Notes: a model not told the origin generated them from the sequence alone. A stretch of 64,000 nucleotides of DNA from Flaccisagitta enflata (GCA_965153355.1 OZ231126.1:105710001-105774000); one strand, 5' to 3'; positions 42,473 through 55,105 are shown, counted from the first letter of the stretch. Numbers and translations are program-made.

Positions 42473-42600
42473 GATGCGTCCACGCATCTCTATAAGAGGC
42501 TTTGTCCGTCCATCCGTCCGTCCGTCCGTCCGTCCGTCTGTCCGTCCGTTGGTCGGTCGGTCGGTCGGTCGGTTGGTCCGTCACGCTCGAGTTGAAAACG
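42473..42600 (+). repeat. Family D 5' part
   Basis: TAGATGCGTCCACGCATCTC, TATAAGAGGCTTTGTCC, a long CCGTCCGTCC and GGTCGGTCGG tract, then CACGCTCGAGTTGAAAACG. The usual palindrome is replaced by GATGCGTCCACGCATC. Confidence 0.65.
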
Positions 42601-42673
42601 ATCGCAAACGATCACAAACGATCTTAAGTCGATTTCATCATCTTAGGTTCTGACATTGGGCTGATGCAATGTT

Positions 42674-42724
<51 letters not shown>

Positions 42725-43204
42725 TACAAGCTAACCCGCATGTGGACGCATCGTTGTACCCCCGGGGTACTTGTTCTTCCTCTTCCTCTTCTTCTTCTCA
42801 ATACCGTTACCGTCACGGCCAAGCAGCCCATTATCGTTTTAGGGCGATCCTGCCCTTTTTCCGCAACCGGAACGAACTTCCGGTTTCACGCTCGGGCCAG
42901 CTTATGACTCAAATGATATTAGATGGATTTGCAGAAAATAGCAACAGTTTAAAGTTCATGAAATGAATTTTTTGAAAGTGGTTTTTTTAGTTTTTTTTGT
43001 TTATAAACAAATCAAAATTTATCAACCAAAAATTTGGCCTCAGGAACGTTAAAACTAGTGGATTCCTTTTTTCTTACTGACAACCTGTACAAAACTGCTC
43101 AAAACCTGTCAATATTGCTAGAATAAACCCCAGATCAGTAAAAACGGCATCTGTGTGATGATTGATATGGAGCAGATGTTACGCCAACAGTAAAAGCAGG
43201 TAAC
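42601..43204. other. No gene seen; (GA)n at 42,678-42,718
   Basis: A GA tract and a TTC-rich patch (42,775-42,800) in otherwise unique DNA. Confidence 0.45.
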
Positions 43205-43395
43205 AATATTGTCGCAGATTGGTGGGCAGGGGCATCCAACCCCCACTCCCCAACCCCAACCCCCCACACTCAAACCTCAAGAATGTTAATTTTTTCCCCT
43301 TCCTACTAGATTACCATTACCACCGACAGATGGATAGACCGACTAAGCGATGGAAAAATCTTTTATGTAGTTGCTCATCTGCAACAAAAAATGGG
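43205..43395 (-). repeat. Family D element, diverged
   Basis: ATATTGTCGCAGATTGGTGG, GCAGGGGCATCCAACCCCC, a CACCGACAGATGG tract and a degenerate TAGTTGCTCATCTGCAAC end. Confidence 0.5.
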
Positions 43396-43994
43396 CCAAA
43401 AATGAAATATTGAGCCTAATATGCTCAATGAGGCTCTTAAATGGTGCTGTAAACTCATGAGGAATTTTTTTAGACCATTTTCTACAGCAGAATTGGTTTC
43501 CCTCTCCCAGATAAAGTAAAATAGTTCATGCAACTGCCATAACTACCTTATTTAGCCGCTTTTTCTACTAAAAAAGGCCAAAATGCCTGATCAGGGCCTT
43601 GTTTATGGTGGTTGTTGATCAAGATAATTGTTAGAGACCATTTTTGAAAGCAGATTCGGATTCCTCACCCTAAGAATAGTATAATTACCACTGTTTTCAC
43701 CATTACTACCGCCTTAAAGGCTTTTACACCCCAAAAAAATCCAAAAATGCTTCGGTCAAATCGAGGATGACAAATCGCGTAACACCCCTTAATCAAAATG
43801 GGACAGTGCTACCCGGTATCAAACAAAATATGCACTTTTTTTGTGAGTCAGTCAAAACAGCAATGATGCTTTTCCAACTCTGAAATGGACGTTTTGAGCT
43901 AGATGGGTCCTAACTAATCATGAGGCACTGTGGATACATGGCTACCAAAGTCGCGTGTGTGTGGGAATAGACTGTGTTAAAAAAGGCTAAACAT
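43396..43994. other. No gene seen
   Basis: Unique sequence. The phrase TTTTTTAGACCATTTTCTACAG and the later AGAGACCATTTTTGAAAGCAG suggest an old internal duplication of about 170 bp. Confidence 0.4.
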
Positions 43995-44201
43995 GCATTT
44001 GGCTACACGGCTAACCTAGTCGTCGCATGCGGGTGGGCAGGGGCAGTGATGGAGAAGGTCACTGAGGAATTCGGGCAAGAGCAGTGATCTCAAAACGCAA
44101 AAAAAGCCGGAAAGTAAAATGGGGACCAACCGACAGGCGGACAGGCGACAGACGGGCGGAGGCATGGACAAAGCGGGGTGTAGAGTCGCGACTAAAAATA
44201 T
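43995..44201 (-). repeat. Family D element
   Basis: GTCGCATGCGGGTGGGCAGG at left, a GACAGGCGGACAGGCGAC tract, and GGTGTAGAGTCGCGACTAAA at right. The palindrome is shortened to GTCGCGAC. Confidence 0.6.
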
Positions 44202-44222
44202 CCCTCAAATGCCAGAGAAGTA

Positions 44223-44585
44223 AACCAGTCGCCCAAAGGCAATACGTGATCAGCAATACTCATTGCTCTGCTATAAATGTTGGTGATTGTAGGTGATTGG
44301 TAGCAGGGCAGCGGCCCCAAAGGGGTCGATGTCTTGTAGAACACAGGGGGACTTTCGTTTGTTTGTTTGTTTGTCCATCCATCCATCTGTGTGTGCAGAT
44401 TTGAGCCTTCAGGCGGGGATTCGAGGCTGGGATTTGAGTCCCAAGGCTGGGATTTTAGCCTCAAGTGGGGGGGGGGGAGAGACGGACAAATGAAAAAACG
44501 AACGAACGAATGAATATACGAACAAACAACGAAGGTCCCCCTGTGTTCTACAGGACATTGTCCTCTTCGGGGCGGCTGCACAAAA
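44223..44585 (+). repeat. Family B element, short array
   Basis: ACCAGTCGCCCAAAGGCAAT at left, hairpin arms, CCCCAAAGGGGTCGATGTC (an A-like box), TTGTAGAACACAGGGGGACT, few array units, then CCCCCTGTGTTCTACAGGAC and GGCTGCACAAAAAG. Confidence 0.75.
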
Positions 44586-45127
<542 letters not shown>

Positions 45128-45654
45128 ACATGTCATTTATTTCTATGTCACGTAGGCCCAAAATTAGAATCAATGAAAAATACTGATCTTTGAGAAAAAA
45201 CAAAAAATGCAGAAAAATATAAAAAGATTCAAAAAAATCATAGCTCCAAATCTATTGATCACACAGAATTCTGCTTGGCCTCATCTGAAAGAGGAGAATT
45301 AGCTTTTTCTAAGCTGTTAATTTCATGCATAGTCTCATTTGGCCCGAAAAAAACATCAACTTCCCCAAAAGCTTCATTAAAAAAGGGAAAATCTGAATTC
45401 CGCCGTAGGTCTCAAAAAGCCGAAGGTATTCTTCAACTTTTTTCAAAACAATTTCCTTTCACTTACACTACAGTGGCATGCTTTTTTTTTTTGTCATTTG
45501 AAAAAAAAAATTTAAAAAGAAGAAAGAGACTATCCACTTTTGCTAGCAACGAGTGGCATGAGGTATTTCCTATGTTCAAGCTTTTGGTTCAGCAGAAATA
45601 AGCAATACAAGTTGTTCGGTTTTTCTTTGCCATAGTTATGCTGTTTACCAGGAA
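45128..45654. other. No gene seen
   Basis: AT-rich unique DNA. The 108-codon frame at 45,275-45,601 has no motif or splice context that I could support. Confidence 0.4.
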
Positions 45655-45832
45655 ATGAAAGAATGAATGAATGAATAAATGAATGAATGAATAAATGAAT
45701 GAAAAAATGAAAGAATGTAAGAATGAAAGAATGAATGAATCAATGAATGAATCAATGAATGAATGAATCAATGAATGAATGAATTAACGAGTGAATGAAT
45801 GAGTGAATGAATGAATGAATGAATGAATGAAT
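45655..45832. repeat. (GAAT)n microsatellite
   Basis: GAAT tetramers with GAAA, CAAT and AAAT variants. A weaker similar tract lies at 46,150-46,245. Confidence 0.9.
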
Positions 45833-46419
45833 GGTAAGTGCAGCATTGTCGTTCATTTTTGATGTTCAATATATCCGTCAAAATTTTTTGTCAAATCAAT
45901 GAAAGTAATTGATGAATAAAATAAGAGATCGAGAGATGACCGAGGGTTACAATATTGATGCAGAGAGACATAGACTTAGACTTAGAAAGTGATGCGCGTA
46001 ATTAGTCAGTGATGCGCGTAATTTGTAAGTGAGGGCTCACCCGGCCCTCTTTCATATTTTAAAATTTGGGTATAGTTATAGTGAGGGATATTGTTCCACT
46101 TGTCAGAGGGAAGCAGGGCGGACCAGTAAATGGATTGAAAAAGCCTCGTATGAATTAACAAATATATGATGGAATGAAAAAAGGGATGAATGATTGAATA
46201 GACGAATGAATGAACAAGTGAATGAATGAGTGAATAAATTGACATAGAACGATTGACAGACAAACATGCAGATATGCAAGCACATAAAACTGAGACAATT
46301 CAGAGAAGCCTGAGGAGTGATAAAATTTCCCCTGGGGTCCATCCGTTTAGGTAATAATCCCTGCCTTGAAGCCCAATCGAAGAACGCCCTGGTGTGTATA
46401 ACTGCGATCAAAAATTGTA
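45833..46419. other. No gene seen
   Basis: Unique sequence, including a repeated GATGCGCGTAATT (about 45,992 and 46,011). Confidence 0.4.
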
Positions 46420-47066
46420 ACGGGTGGTCAAAAAAAAAGTGACCAAGCTAGAATTTTGTCTGACAGGTTTTGAATTTTTTTTGTAAGTTCATATTTTAAA
46501 AATGAAGTATGGTATACAAAAAAAATAAATTTTTTTGATTTTTTAAAACAAATAACTATATGAATATAAAAAAGTAAAATGTTTGCATAGATTAGTAATA
46601 ACAAAAAAATCAGCTAATTTCAAAAAACACATACCTTAATTAGGTCATGTCTGAACTAAACACTATTAATTATAAGTGTCCAAGCTTTGGTTAAAGCGAT
46701 TTGAATAGAAAACAAAAGGATGTTTTTAAGAAGTATTTTTTGTTTTGTTGTATGCATGTAAAATTGTTGTATGCATGTAAAATTTTCTTAGATCATTTCT
46801 AAGGTTCTGAGTCATCCTTAACTATAAATAGTGAATCTATAAAAAAATTTTAATTTTTGTTACAAAAACTTTTTTCAAAAAATCAAAGCGGTCCGAAATT
46901 TAATTGTAACTAGCTCTAAATGTAAAAAAAATGTACAAAAATCACAATAATGAAAAAAACTCTTCTGCACCGTATCTTTTTAGCAAAAAAAGAATTTTTT
47001 TTGATAGACATTTTTTTATAAAAGATATAAGTAAACAAAAAAACCACTTTTTTATTTACCACCCGT
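46420..47066. mobile_element. TA-flanked non-autonomous transposon, 647 bp
   Basis: TA at 46,418-46,419 and 47,067-47,068. The ends are ACGGGTGGTCAAAAAAAAAG and (inverse) ACGGGTGGTAAATAAAAAAG, both followed by TG. The interior is very AT-rich with no transposase frame. Probably a Tc1/mariner-type MITE. Confidence 0.8.
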
Positions 47067-47068
47067 TA

Positions 47069-47378
47069 TGTCATCTAATCTCAAAACAGAGAATCGGCTA
47101 TTTAGTTGACCAAGTTAAAAAGAATCTTGTCATCTGTTGTATATTAATTTATAAAATCTTTTCTGAAAATTAGAATCAACCTTTGTAAATGGTGCTTTTC
47201 AATTATCTTTTTTCAATCATGTTGATGCTAGTGTCTAGTGGAAATAATTTATTTGCAAAGATAGTACGTAAGGTGTTAATTTAATTAACAAAATTGATTT
47301 AAAGAAAATTGAAAAAAAATAAATCTCTTGTCATTTCTTTAATGTTAGGATTACAGATGCCATATCTTCTCGTAATCT
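47069..47378. other. No gene seen
   Basis: AT-rich unique sequence. Confidence 0.4.
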
Positions 47379-47505
47379 AAACAAGGCCAAGTAGGCCAAT
47401 AGGTGCGACGTGTTGATCGTCGAACGAATGCGTTACAGACCAACAGACCGACAGACCGACAGACGGACACAGCCAGTTATAGAGGTGCTTTGTCGCACCT
47501 AAAAA
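47379..47505 (-). repeat. Family E short interspersed element, full length
   Basis: AAACAAGGCCAAGTAGGCCA, ATAGGTGCGACGTGTTGATC, AATGCGTTACAGACC, a GACAGACCGACAGACGG tract, and TTATAGAGGTGCTTTGTCGC, ACCTAAAAA. The inverted GGTGCGAC and GTCGCACC boxes occupy the place of the family C palindrome. Confidence 0.75.
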
Positions 47506-47643
47506 CCCATTTATCAATATAAAATTTTCACACAAAATTTTCTTTATTGCTAAACAACATTTTGTATAACATTTTTGAAATTATAAGTTAGATTCTAAGG
47601 GAAGAAGAGAAAGAGAAAAAGCAAGAGAGAAAGAAAGAGAGAA

Positions 47644-47696
<53 letters not shown>

Positions 47697-47719
47697 CTAA
47701 GTAAACTGAATCAATGATT
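47506..47719. repeat. AT-rich flank and (GA)n microsatellite
   Basis: A GA tract with GAAA variants at about 47,605-47,690. Confidence 0.85.
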
Positions 47720-48610
47720 CAGAATTTTTTTGAATAATAATCAAATATTTTTGAATTTTAAAGCATTTGGGTCATTTTTGGCTCATTTTACATATTTAGG
47801 GCCTGTTTTGAGCTTATACATTGCTCAGAGCCATATTTTTTGCTGTTTCTACTCTCTAACATTTCACTGTGGCTACATTCTTGAATATTTTAAGGTTTGG
47901 AAGAAAAAATTTCATTATTTTTTATTGATTTTGGATTTAACGCAAAATCGGTCATTTTGGGGTCTTTTTTGGCCATTTTGGGTCTCTAGCAGGCCCCTTA
48001 TAGCAGCCATTGGCTGTTTTTTGGCCAAGCCTAATTCTATGCTGCATACTGGAGTGAACTGGATCAGTGATAGGGATTTTTTATGAGAAATAAACCAATT
48101 TTTGAAATTTTGAAGCATTTTGGTCATTTTTGGCCATTTAAGGCCTGTTGTTAGGCTTATGCAACGCTCAGGTCCATATTTTTTTGCTGTTTCTGCTCTC
48201 TTACTCTTCACTGAGGCTTCATTCTTGGATATTTTAAGGTTTTGAAGAAAAAATTTTCATTATCTTTCATTTTTTTTTTATATTGTGTAAAGTGGGTCAT
48301 TTTTAGGATTTTTTTTGGCCATTTTGGGTCCCTTGCAGTCACTGGCATTTTTTTAGTGGAATTCATGTCTATACATTACAACTCAGTGAACTACATCAAT
48401 AGTTGGGATTTTTTGGTGAAAAATAGACTAATTTTTTGCATTTTTAGCATTTTGGTCATTTTTGGCCATTTTTGACTATTTTGACCACCTAAATGGAGAC
48501 CGAGTTACTCGTGGGGGCACCCGGGAAGCCAACATTGGTGCTTGGGGGCTTCACCTAACTATACCACAACTATAAAATTTCGGCCAGCCCACTCGGAGAC
48601 CATAGCCCTG
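47720..48610 (-). repeat. Family G domain, inverted copy
   Basis: This matches the inverse of 33.55-35.6 kb over about 2.7 units (GCCATTGGCTGTTTTTTGGC, GTGAACTGGATCAGTGATAG, GCTGTTTCTGCTCTCTTAC). It ends in GAGTTACTCGTGGGGGCACC and GGCCAGCCCACTCGGAGACC, the same border as at 33,553. Confidence 0.75.
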
Positions 48611-48656
48611 ATTTGAAACACCCCAACAACCCATGACAAATTCCCAAAAAATGATG

Positions 48657-49059
48657 AACAGGTCGCCCAAGGGCAATATGTGGTCAGCGATACCCGTTGC
48701 CCTGCTATGCATGATTGTGAATTTGTGTGAGGGGAAGCAGGGCAGCGGCCCCAAAGGGGACGAAGTCCTGTAGAACACAGGGGGACTTTTGTTCGTCCTG
48801 CCTGAAAATGTTGATGTGATGCTATAGTGGGCTGATTGAAGGCCTTCAATATTCTGAAGGCTTTCCCAAGGGTTAAATGGCCATCAGGTCTGATCTGAAG
48901 CCTGAGAGCGCTACTTTGAAGCATGAGAGGCCTAATTTGAGGCCTGAGAGGGCTTATTTGGGGCCTGAGAGGCCAGGTTTGAGGGCTTACAGGCTGGATT
49001 TGAGATCCAATAAGCCAGATTTGAGGCCTGAGAGGCCGGATTTGAGGCCTGAGACGCCG
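48657..49059 (+). repeat. Family B element, left half (split by the 6.95-kb insertion)
   Basis: Nearly identical to 56,446-56,848 from ACAGGTCGCCCAAGGGCAAT on. It stops exactly after GCCTGAGACGCCG, and the missing remainder of the element is found at 56,009-56,297. Confidence 0.9.
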
Positions 49060-49080
49060 CACTATGGACTGAGCTAAAGA

Positions 49081-49789
49081 TAAATTTCCCATGCCTAACA
49101 TTGACTTTTTTTCATTTTTTTTGTTTTTCCCTTTTTTTCAGTTCAACTTATGATAAAGTCCTGAATTTTAACCCTAGGGGCTGTTGCGTTCACACCTAAA
49201 CCAGTCTCTAAACATTGCTGATATGCATTTGCTATCTGTATCTTTTTTTTTTATTCTTGACCATGGCTAACATTATAACATCATTTGTGGACTTTTTCAG
49301 ACAAAGGAGACATAGTGCGATCGAATGCAGTCGGCCAATGGGTGTAGAGGTCAATCGTTGGTCAGATTTGGTCATTCTTTTCCATTTTTAGCCGTTTTTA
49401 GAGACATTTTGGCTTTGATCAGACGTGATCATACCCTCACACGTCCAACGCGGGCATTTTCAGATGCTCTTGCATCATACCCTTCTCGTATTCACGGGAG
49501 AAGTTGGAGAAGTTATTTGTTTGTCATATAAATCGATTTTTGTAAATCGTTTCTCAACGGGCTTTGAAGCCAACCTAAACAGCTAATCTTGACTCAAGTC
49601 ATTGGGTGCTTGTGTTTGTTGTCACGTAACCTTGGTTACGCCATTAAGAAAAGCGTTTCAGTACTGGTTCGTGCATTGCGTGTAGTGGGACTATGACAGT
49701 GGTCATTATCCAACGTAACAACTGCTCTTATCATAGAAGATTTGATTGCTGATGATGCAGGGAATAAAATTTAGATAAAAACAATAACG
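49081..49789. other. Left unique region of the Transib-like element
   Basis: No gene was recognised. Two acceptor-like sites are present on the plus strand (CCCTTTTTTTCAG near 49,140 and GGACTTTTTCAG near 49,301), but no open frame of coding quality follows. GTAACCTTGGTTAC at about 49,625 is an inverted repeat. Confidence 0.4.
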
Positions 49790-50059
49790 ACGGCAACCGC
49801 AACGACAACAACAAAGGTAATGATAATGATAACAAGGGAATGATAACAAGGGAATGACAACAACAGTAACGATGACAGCAATAACAGTGATAACCATAAG
49901 AGCATCGGCAATGGAATCAACAACGGCAACAGAAACAGCAATGGCCAGGACAACAGGGATGGTAACAACAACAACAGCAACAAGTAAACAACAACAACAA
50001 CCAACACAACAAGGACGGCGACAAGACAGGGACAGTGACAACGACAACAGCAACAACAA

Positions 50060-50119
<60 letters not shown>

Positions 50120-50178
50120 CGACGACGACAACGATGACGACGACGACGACCACGACCACGACAACGACCGGGACAGTG

Positions 50179-50229
<51 letters not shown>

Positions 50230-50335
50230 GTAGCAGCAACAACAGCAACACCCAAGCAACAACAAGCGATGGCGACAACAACAATGTGAAAAGCATGAAC
50301 ACGTTGACAACAACCAAAACAACACTCACATTGAC
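49790..50335. repeat. (AAC)n microsatellite cluster
   Basis: AAC trinucleotides with GAC, AAT and AGC variants. Two pure tracts lie at about 50,055-50,120 and 50,180-50,230. Open frames here are poly-Asn, poly-Thr, poly-Gln, or on the other strand poly-Leu and poly-Val. Confidence 0.9.
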
Positions 50336-51890
50336 TAAATTAACAACAGCCGTATCAACTACGGGAATAGGAATAGGAAGGATACACGCTCAAGACTGAT
50401 GCAATGACTTAGATAGAATCGCGAGTCTAAGGCTTTAAAACAAGTAAACATTTGATGCAAAATTCTTTATTAACACAAAAAAACACAAAAAAACAAAAAG
50501 CATTCACGTAAGCTGAATAGGAGATCATTAAGACAAGGCCAGATACACGGGCCAAGACGGTGCGCCGGCGTTATTAATTCTTAGACCTATTCCTAGCTCT
50601 ATCAAACCTATCCCAAGCTCTGTTGACCTAACTCTATCTACTAGACGAATGTGATAATGAATGAAATGACAAGAAACTGGAATTCTTACCCCTATCCTGA
50701 GCTCATGAGACTTATTCCGAGCTTTATTCATATATGAGGCAAATGGCAGGGAACGGCAAGTGGGCAGGGTTAGAATTAGCCATTTCTTTAATGATTCAAA
50801 TTCAGCAAAACTATACATAATTGTATAGCTTCTGAAGTAACAATTATGAATCTTTAGAAGAATTTTCTTAACTGAGCTCAGTTTTCATGCAAATTAAGCT
50901 TAATTATACACATTTTGTACACAAATCATTACAAAAATAAGCTTATTGTAGTAATAAAATCAAGACAAGAAAGTCTTTATCTAAATTATGTTTAAACGCA
51001 ATAGTCTGAAGATTTTTCCCTCAAAAAAATCGAAATTTCAAGAATTTTCAGAAAATCTCTACAAGCACCATTTTTGGTTGGTTGGGCAGTGCAGTAGAAA
51101 TTTTTACCGCCAAGCTCTTCTTAATGCCAGTTATGTAGATACTCTTCAAGAACTTGCATGCCAAATTTCAGCCAAATCGGATAACTCATTAAAAAAATAT
51201 GCAACTTTTTCATTTTTTCATCTGGTAGGTTGGTTGGGCTGGTTGGACTCATCTGCAGAATACCAAATTTTTTTTCAGGATTCCTCTTTGTAATTCCTGA
51301 CTTCCCGCAAAAAATCATGTGTGTAGCTCAAAGGGTTCTAGAGATATAGACATTTCTATAAATTGGACAAATTGTTTTTGTTCCTTCAAAATCCGCAAAA
51401 TCTTGACCTCCGCAAAGAAGAAAATAACTACGATGATCGTCCAATGAGCGTATCAATTCTGTTCACACTTCGAGGACCAACAAAATGTAAAATTTCATTG
51501 TGACTAAACGGTTTGGAGTTAAGATTTCAATTTATCAGGGTAGAATCAAAATTTCACGCTCTTTCACATGGTGTGATCAGATTTTATGTCAATTGTGTCA
51601 CTTTGACACCTTAGTGGCATATCTAAAGCGTTAGGTAAGCGTTAGGAACAAGTTTGGGGGTGTGCGCGAATTGATACGCTCCAAGAAAAATAATTTTTCT
51701 CCGCTTAGGATCAACCCAATAACATGAAAATGGAGGTGGAAGCCCTTCAAATAGTTGTCCATCGAATGGCAAAAGAAAAAATGCTTAATGTTGAAGAAAA
51801 GTGTGGTTAAAAAAAATGAATATCATAATATTCAGGGTCTAGAGAAAAAAAGCAAAAAAATTGAGGGGTGGTAAATATGAATTGTATACC
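50336..51890. other. No gene seen; family D scrap at 50,533-50,575
   Basis: ACAAGGCCAGATACACGGGC is a family D end fragment, and GGCAAGTGGGCAGGG at about 50,755 another. The remaining ~1.1 kb is unique AT-rich DNA in the interior of the Transib-like element. The frame at 50,988-51,293 has no recognisable motif. Confidence 0.45.
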
Positions 51891-53070
51891 ATTTTTAGTC
51901 GCGTGCACGCGACTCTACAACCCGCTCCGTCGGTCCGTCGGTCGGTCGGTCCGTCCGTCCATAACACTTTGCTTTTTTGCGTCGTTTTTTGTCATTTTGG
52001 GTCATCTGGAGTTATTTTGAATCATTTTTTTGGTGTTTTTGAGAATTATTGGTTGTTTTTGGTCATTTTTGGTCATTTTTTATCATTTTTGGTCATTTTG
52101 GTCATTTTGGTCATTTTGGTCATTTTTGGTCATTTTTAATCATTTTTGGTCATTTTTGGTCATTCTATGTCATTTTTGGTCATTTTTGGTCATTTTGGTC
52201 ATTTTTGGTCTTTTTTGGTCATTTTGGTCATTTTAGTCATTTTGGTCATTTTGGTCATTTTGGGTTATTTTTGATCATTCTTGGTCATTTTTGGTCATTT
52301 TTGGTCATTTTGGTCATTTTTGGTTTAAGTCTGCTGGTTTAAGTCTGCTGGTTTAAGTCTGCTGGTTTAAGTCTGCTGGTTTAAGTCTGCTGGTTTAAGT
52401 TGGCTGGTTTAAGTTGGCTGGTTTACGTCTGCTGGTTTACATCTGCTGGTTTAAGTCTGCTGGTTTAGGTCTGCTGGTTTAGGTCAGCTGGTTTAGGTCT
52501 GCTGGTTTAAGTCTGCTGGTTTAAGTCTGCTGGTTTAAGTCTGCTGGTTTAAGTCTGCTGGTTTAAGTCTGCTGGTTTAAGTCTGCTGGTTTTAAGTCTG
52601 CTGGTTTGGTCTGGTTTGTCTGGTTTAAGTCTGGTTTAAGTCTGGTTTTAGTCTGGTTTAAGTCTGGTTTAAGTCTGGTTTAAGTACGGTTTTAGTCTGG
52701 TTTAAGTCTGGTTTAAGTCTGGTTTGAGTCTGGTTTGAGTCTGGTTAGAGTCTGGTTTGAGTCTGGTTTAAGTCTGGATTGATTCTGGCTTGAGTCTGGT
52801 TTAAGTCTGGTTAATGTCTGATTTATATCTGGTTTAGGTCTGGTTTAGGTCTGGTTTAGGTCTGGTTTAGGTCTGGTTTTGGTCTGGTTTTGGTCTGGTT
52901 TTGGTCTGGTTTAATTCTGGTTTGATTCTGGTTTGAGTCTGGTTTAAGTATGGTTTGAGTCTGCTTTGGGTCTGGTTTAAGTCTGATTTTCAATAAAAAG
53001 GTACAATAAGGAGTCAGGTCAGTTCAGTTATTTTTGTCCTGCACGCGACTTATAGGTATTGGCCTTGTTT
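51891..53070 (+). repeat. Family C element, full length
   Basis: TTTTTAGTCGCGTGCACGCG start, CTCTACAACCCGCTCCGTC, a GTCGGTCGGTCCG tract, a TTGGTCATTT array (52,050-52,325), a CTGCTGGTTTAAGT array (13-14-bp units, 52,325-52,610), and a GTCTGGTTTAA array, then the same AGGAGTCAGGTCAGTTCAGT tail as at 21,523 and the end TATAGGTATTGGCCTTGTTT. Confidence 0.85.
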
Positions 53071-53454
53071 GGTAACTTATTGTTCGCGTAATGAGTTGAA
53101 TTTTTTTTGTGTACCCTGTGGGATTGATACTGCTTGATGAAAACTCATAATAGCATATGATATGACATTTTTTGATTGGTTTTGCTTGCTTTTTTCCACC
53201 GGAGACAGAATGGAGTCATGCATAAAATAGCCCTTTGATCAAATTTTTGGAGCCCCTAGGAGAAGGGAGGGTCACAAAAAATGGTTTGGAATTGTGCAGT
53301 GGGTAGTTATGAATGTATTTGAACCATCCAATCCATCTACAATGAAGTATCTGAAGCTTGAGCTAACATAGATTGGTAGAAAGTCAGGCTTTCCAGCATG
53401 CTGTGGAACCGTGACATTCGCGATGAGCTTTTATTTGTGTTCAAGGATAGAAAG
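53071..53454. other. No gene seen
   Basis: Unique DNA inside the Transib-like element. Confidence 0.4.
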
Positions 53455-53491
53455 ACCAACTGACGGATCGACGGATCTACAGACAAACCAC

Positions 53492-54472
53492 CAGGGCCGT
53501 GGAGAGGGGGGTCCACCCCCCTCTGAGAAGGGGGGCCCGGGCCCCAGGGGGGCCCTGGAGGGCTCCCACCACGTAATCTGAGGTGAGATTAAAACCCGGG
53601 GTATACTCGGGTATTTGGGTATGCTCGGGTATTGCTCGGGTATTGCTTGGGTATTGCTTGGGTATTGCTAGGGTATTATTTGGGTATTTCTTGGGTATGC
53701 TTGGGTATGCCCGGGTATTACTTTGGCATTGCTTTGGTATCGCTTGGGAATGCTCGGGTATTTGGGTATGCTCGGGTATTGCTTGGGTATTTCCGGGGTA
53801 TTGCTCGGGTATTGCAAGGGTATTGCTAGGGTATTTCTTGGGTATGCTCGGGTATGCTTGGGTATTGCTCGGGTATCAATCTCACATTTTTCTATTAGAG
53901 ATTACCAGGTCGCTCCTGAGCTAAAAGAAAAAAATTGAAAAAAAAGGAAGAAAAAAAGAGAAGAAAGAAGAGAAAAGTATGAAGAGTTGAGTGATTATAA
54001 TTCAATTTAGATTAAATCATGCTTGGGCCTTGTTAGACATTACAAGTTAATTTAGATCAAATCATCCATGCGAATTGATATAATCTCAAATACCAATATT
54101 TCTAATGATAGAATATAATTCAAAGGCCCCGAATTCAGTTAGATTTGAGCTTTTGTTAAGATGATATATAATTTCTAATGATATTTTTTGAATTTATTGA
54201 CATTATTTTAAAATGTTTTGTATTTTTTAAAGTTTTTTCCATTCAGTCCTCTTGATTTTTTTAGTTTCTTAAAAAAAAAGAAAATAAAGAAATTTCAGAA
54301 TACATCAGTGCTAGGTTGTAAGACTGGATTGCAAACATTTAAACACTTTTCAAAATAATGTATTGATGACATAAAATTGACAATTTAAAAAGTGACGGGT
54401 AGGGGCACAGGGGGAAGGGGGCCCGGCCATATGGACCAGAGGGGGGGCCCGCCATTTCTCTCCACGGCCCTG
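53492..54472. mobile_element. hAT-like non-autonomous transposon, 981 bp
   Basis: An 8-bp duplication CAAACCAC is at 53,484-53,491 and 54,473-54,480. The ends CAGGGCCGTGGAGAGGGGGG and (inverse) CAGGGCCGTGGAGAGAAATG share 14 bp, in the CAGGGCCG style of hAT elements. A GGGGGTCCACCCCC hairpin lies at the left. It contains a nested X element. No transposase. Confidence 0.85.
53567..53911 (+). mobile_element. Family X element with 11-bp array, copy 1
   Basis: GCTCC flanks at 53,562-53,566 and 53,912-53,916. The left end CACCACGTAATCTGAGGTGA with GATTAAAACCC and the right end CAATCTCACATTTTTC with TATTAGAGATTACC are shared, inverted as a whole, with the element at 59,735-60,056. The core is an array of GGGTATTGCTC (11 bp), so frames over it read as GYCLGIARVL-like repeats. 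Non-coding. The superfamily is unknown. Confidence 0.7.
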
Positions 54473-54554
54473 CAAACCACCACTGCAAGGTTTAGAGTCG
54501 CGTACCCACAACTAAAAACCAAACATCAATTGTATGGAACTCAAAATCCAAATG

Positions 54555-54556
<2 letters not shown>

Positions 54557-54635
<79 letters not shown>

Positions 54636-54686
54636 CATTGTTGTTGTCCTTGTCATCGTTGTCATTTTTGTTGTTGTTGTTGTTAC

Positions 54687-54773
<87 letters not shown>
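54557..54773. repeat. (TTG)n microsatellite
   Basis: Two pure GTT tracts (about 54,557-54,635 and 54,690-54,771) around a variant core. Confidence 0.95.
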
Positions 54774-54774
54774 G

Positions 54775-55105
54775 TGTTCGACGCACTGAAAATTACCATA
54801 AAAATTGCTACCCAAGCTAGATAAGTCATGAAATTTATAAATTGTAATTTAATGACAATTTTCGTTTCTATGTTTTTAATTAAACTGTCAACAGCCATAT
54901 TATGCATGGATTGATTTGCATATGCAATTTTTGATATCCAATCCTTTACTTTACAGCTGAAAAAAAAAGTGAAATACAACAAAAAACTTATTTTGTCAAT
55001 GTAACATGGCTGATTGAAAGTTTTGAATTTGCATAGAAAATCAAAATATCAACAAAACAAGAACATAGCGCTATTCCTAAAACATAAACTGAGGGCGCTA
55101 TGTTC
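54775..55105. repeat. Family F interspersed repeat, copy 2
   Basis: Collinear with 7,060-7,420 (see there). It ends in the palindrome AAGAACATAGCGC ... GGGCGCTATGTTCTT. The minus strand is open for about 70 codons with a hydrophobic stretch, but the other copy has stops in that frame, so it is probably not a gene. Confidence 0.65.

Larger units (their letters stand above)
53455..54517 (-). repeat. Family D/C copy split by a hAT-type insertion
   Basis: The left part GACCAACTGACGGATCGACG (53,456-53,491) and the right part CACTGCAAGGTTTAGAGTCG, CGTACCCACAACTAAAAA (54,481-54,517) join across the duplicated CAAACCAC. Confidence 0.7.

Noticed and set aside
53583-53924. Open frames of GYCLGIARVL-like repeats as a protein
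   Set aside because: They come from an 11-bp array inside a transposon. All three frames give similar repeats.
54683-54982. Minus-strand frame with a membrane-like segment and poly-Gln
   Set aside because: It spans family F and a (TTG)n tract. The paralogous family F copy at 7.1 kb has stops in the same frame.
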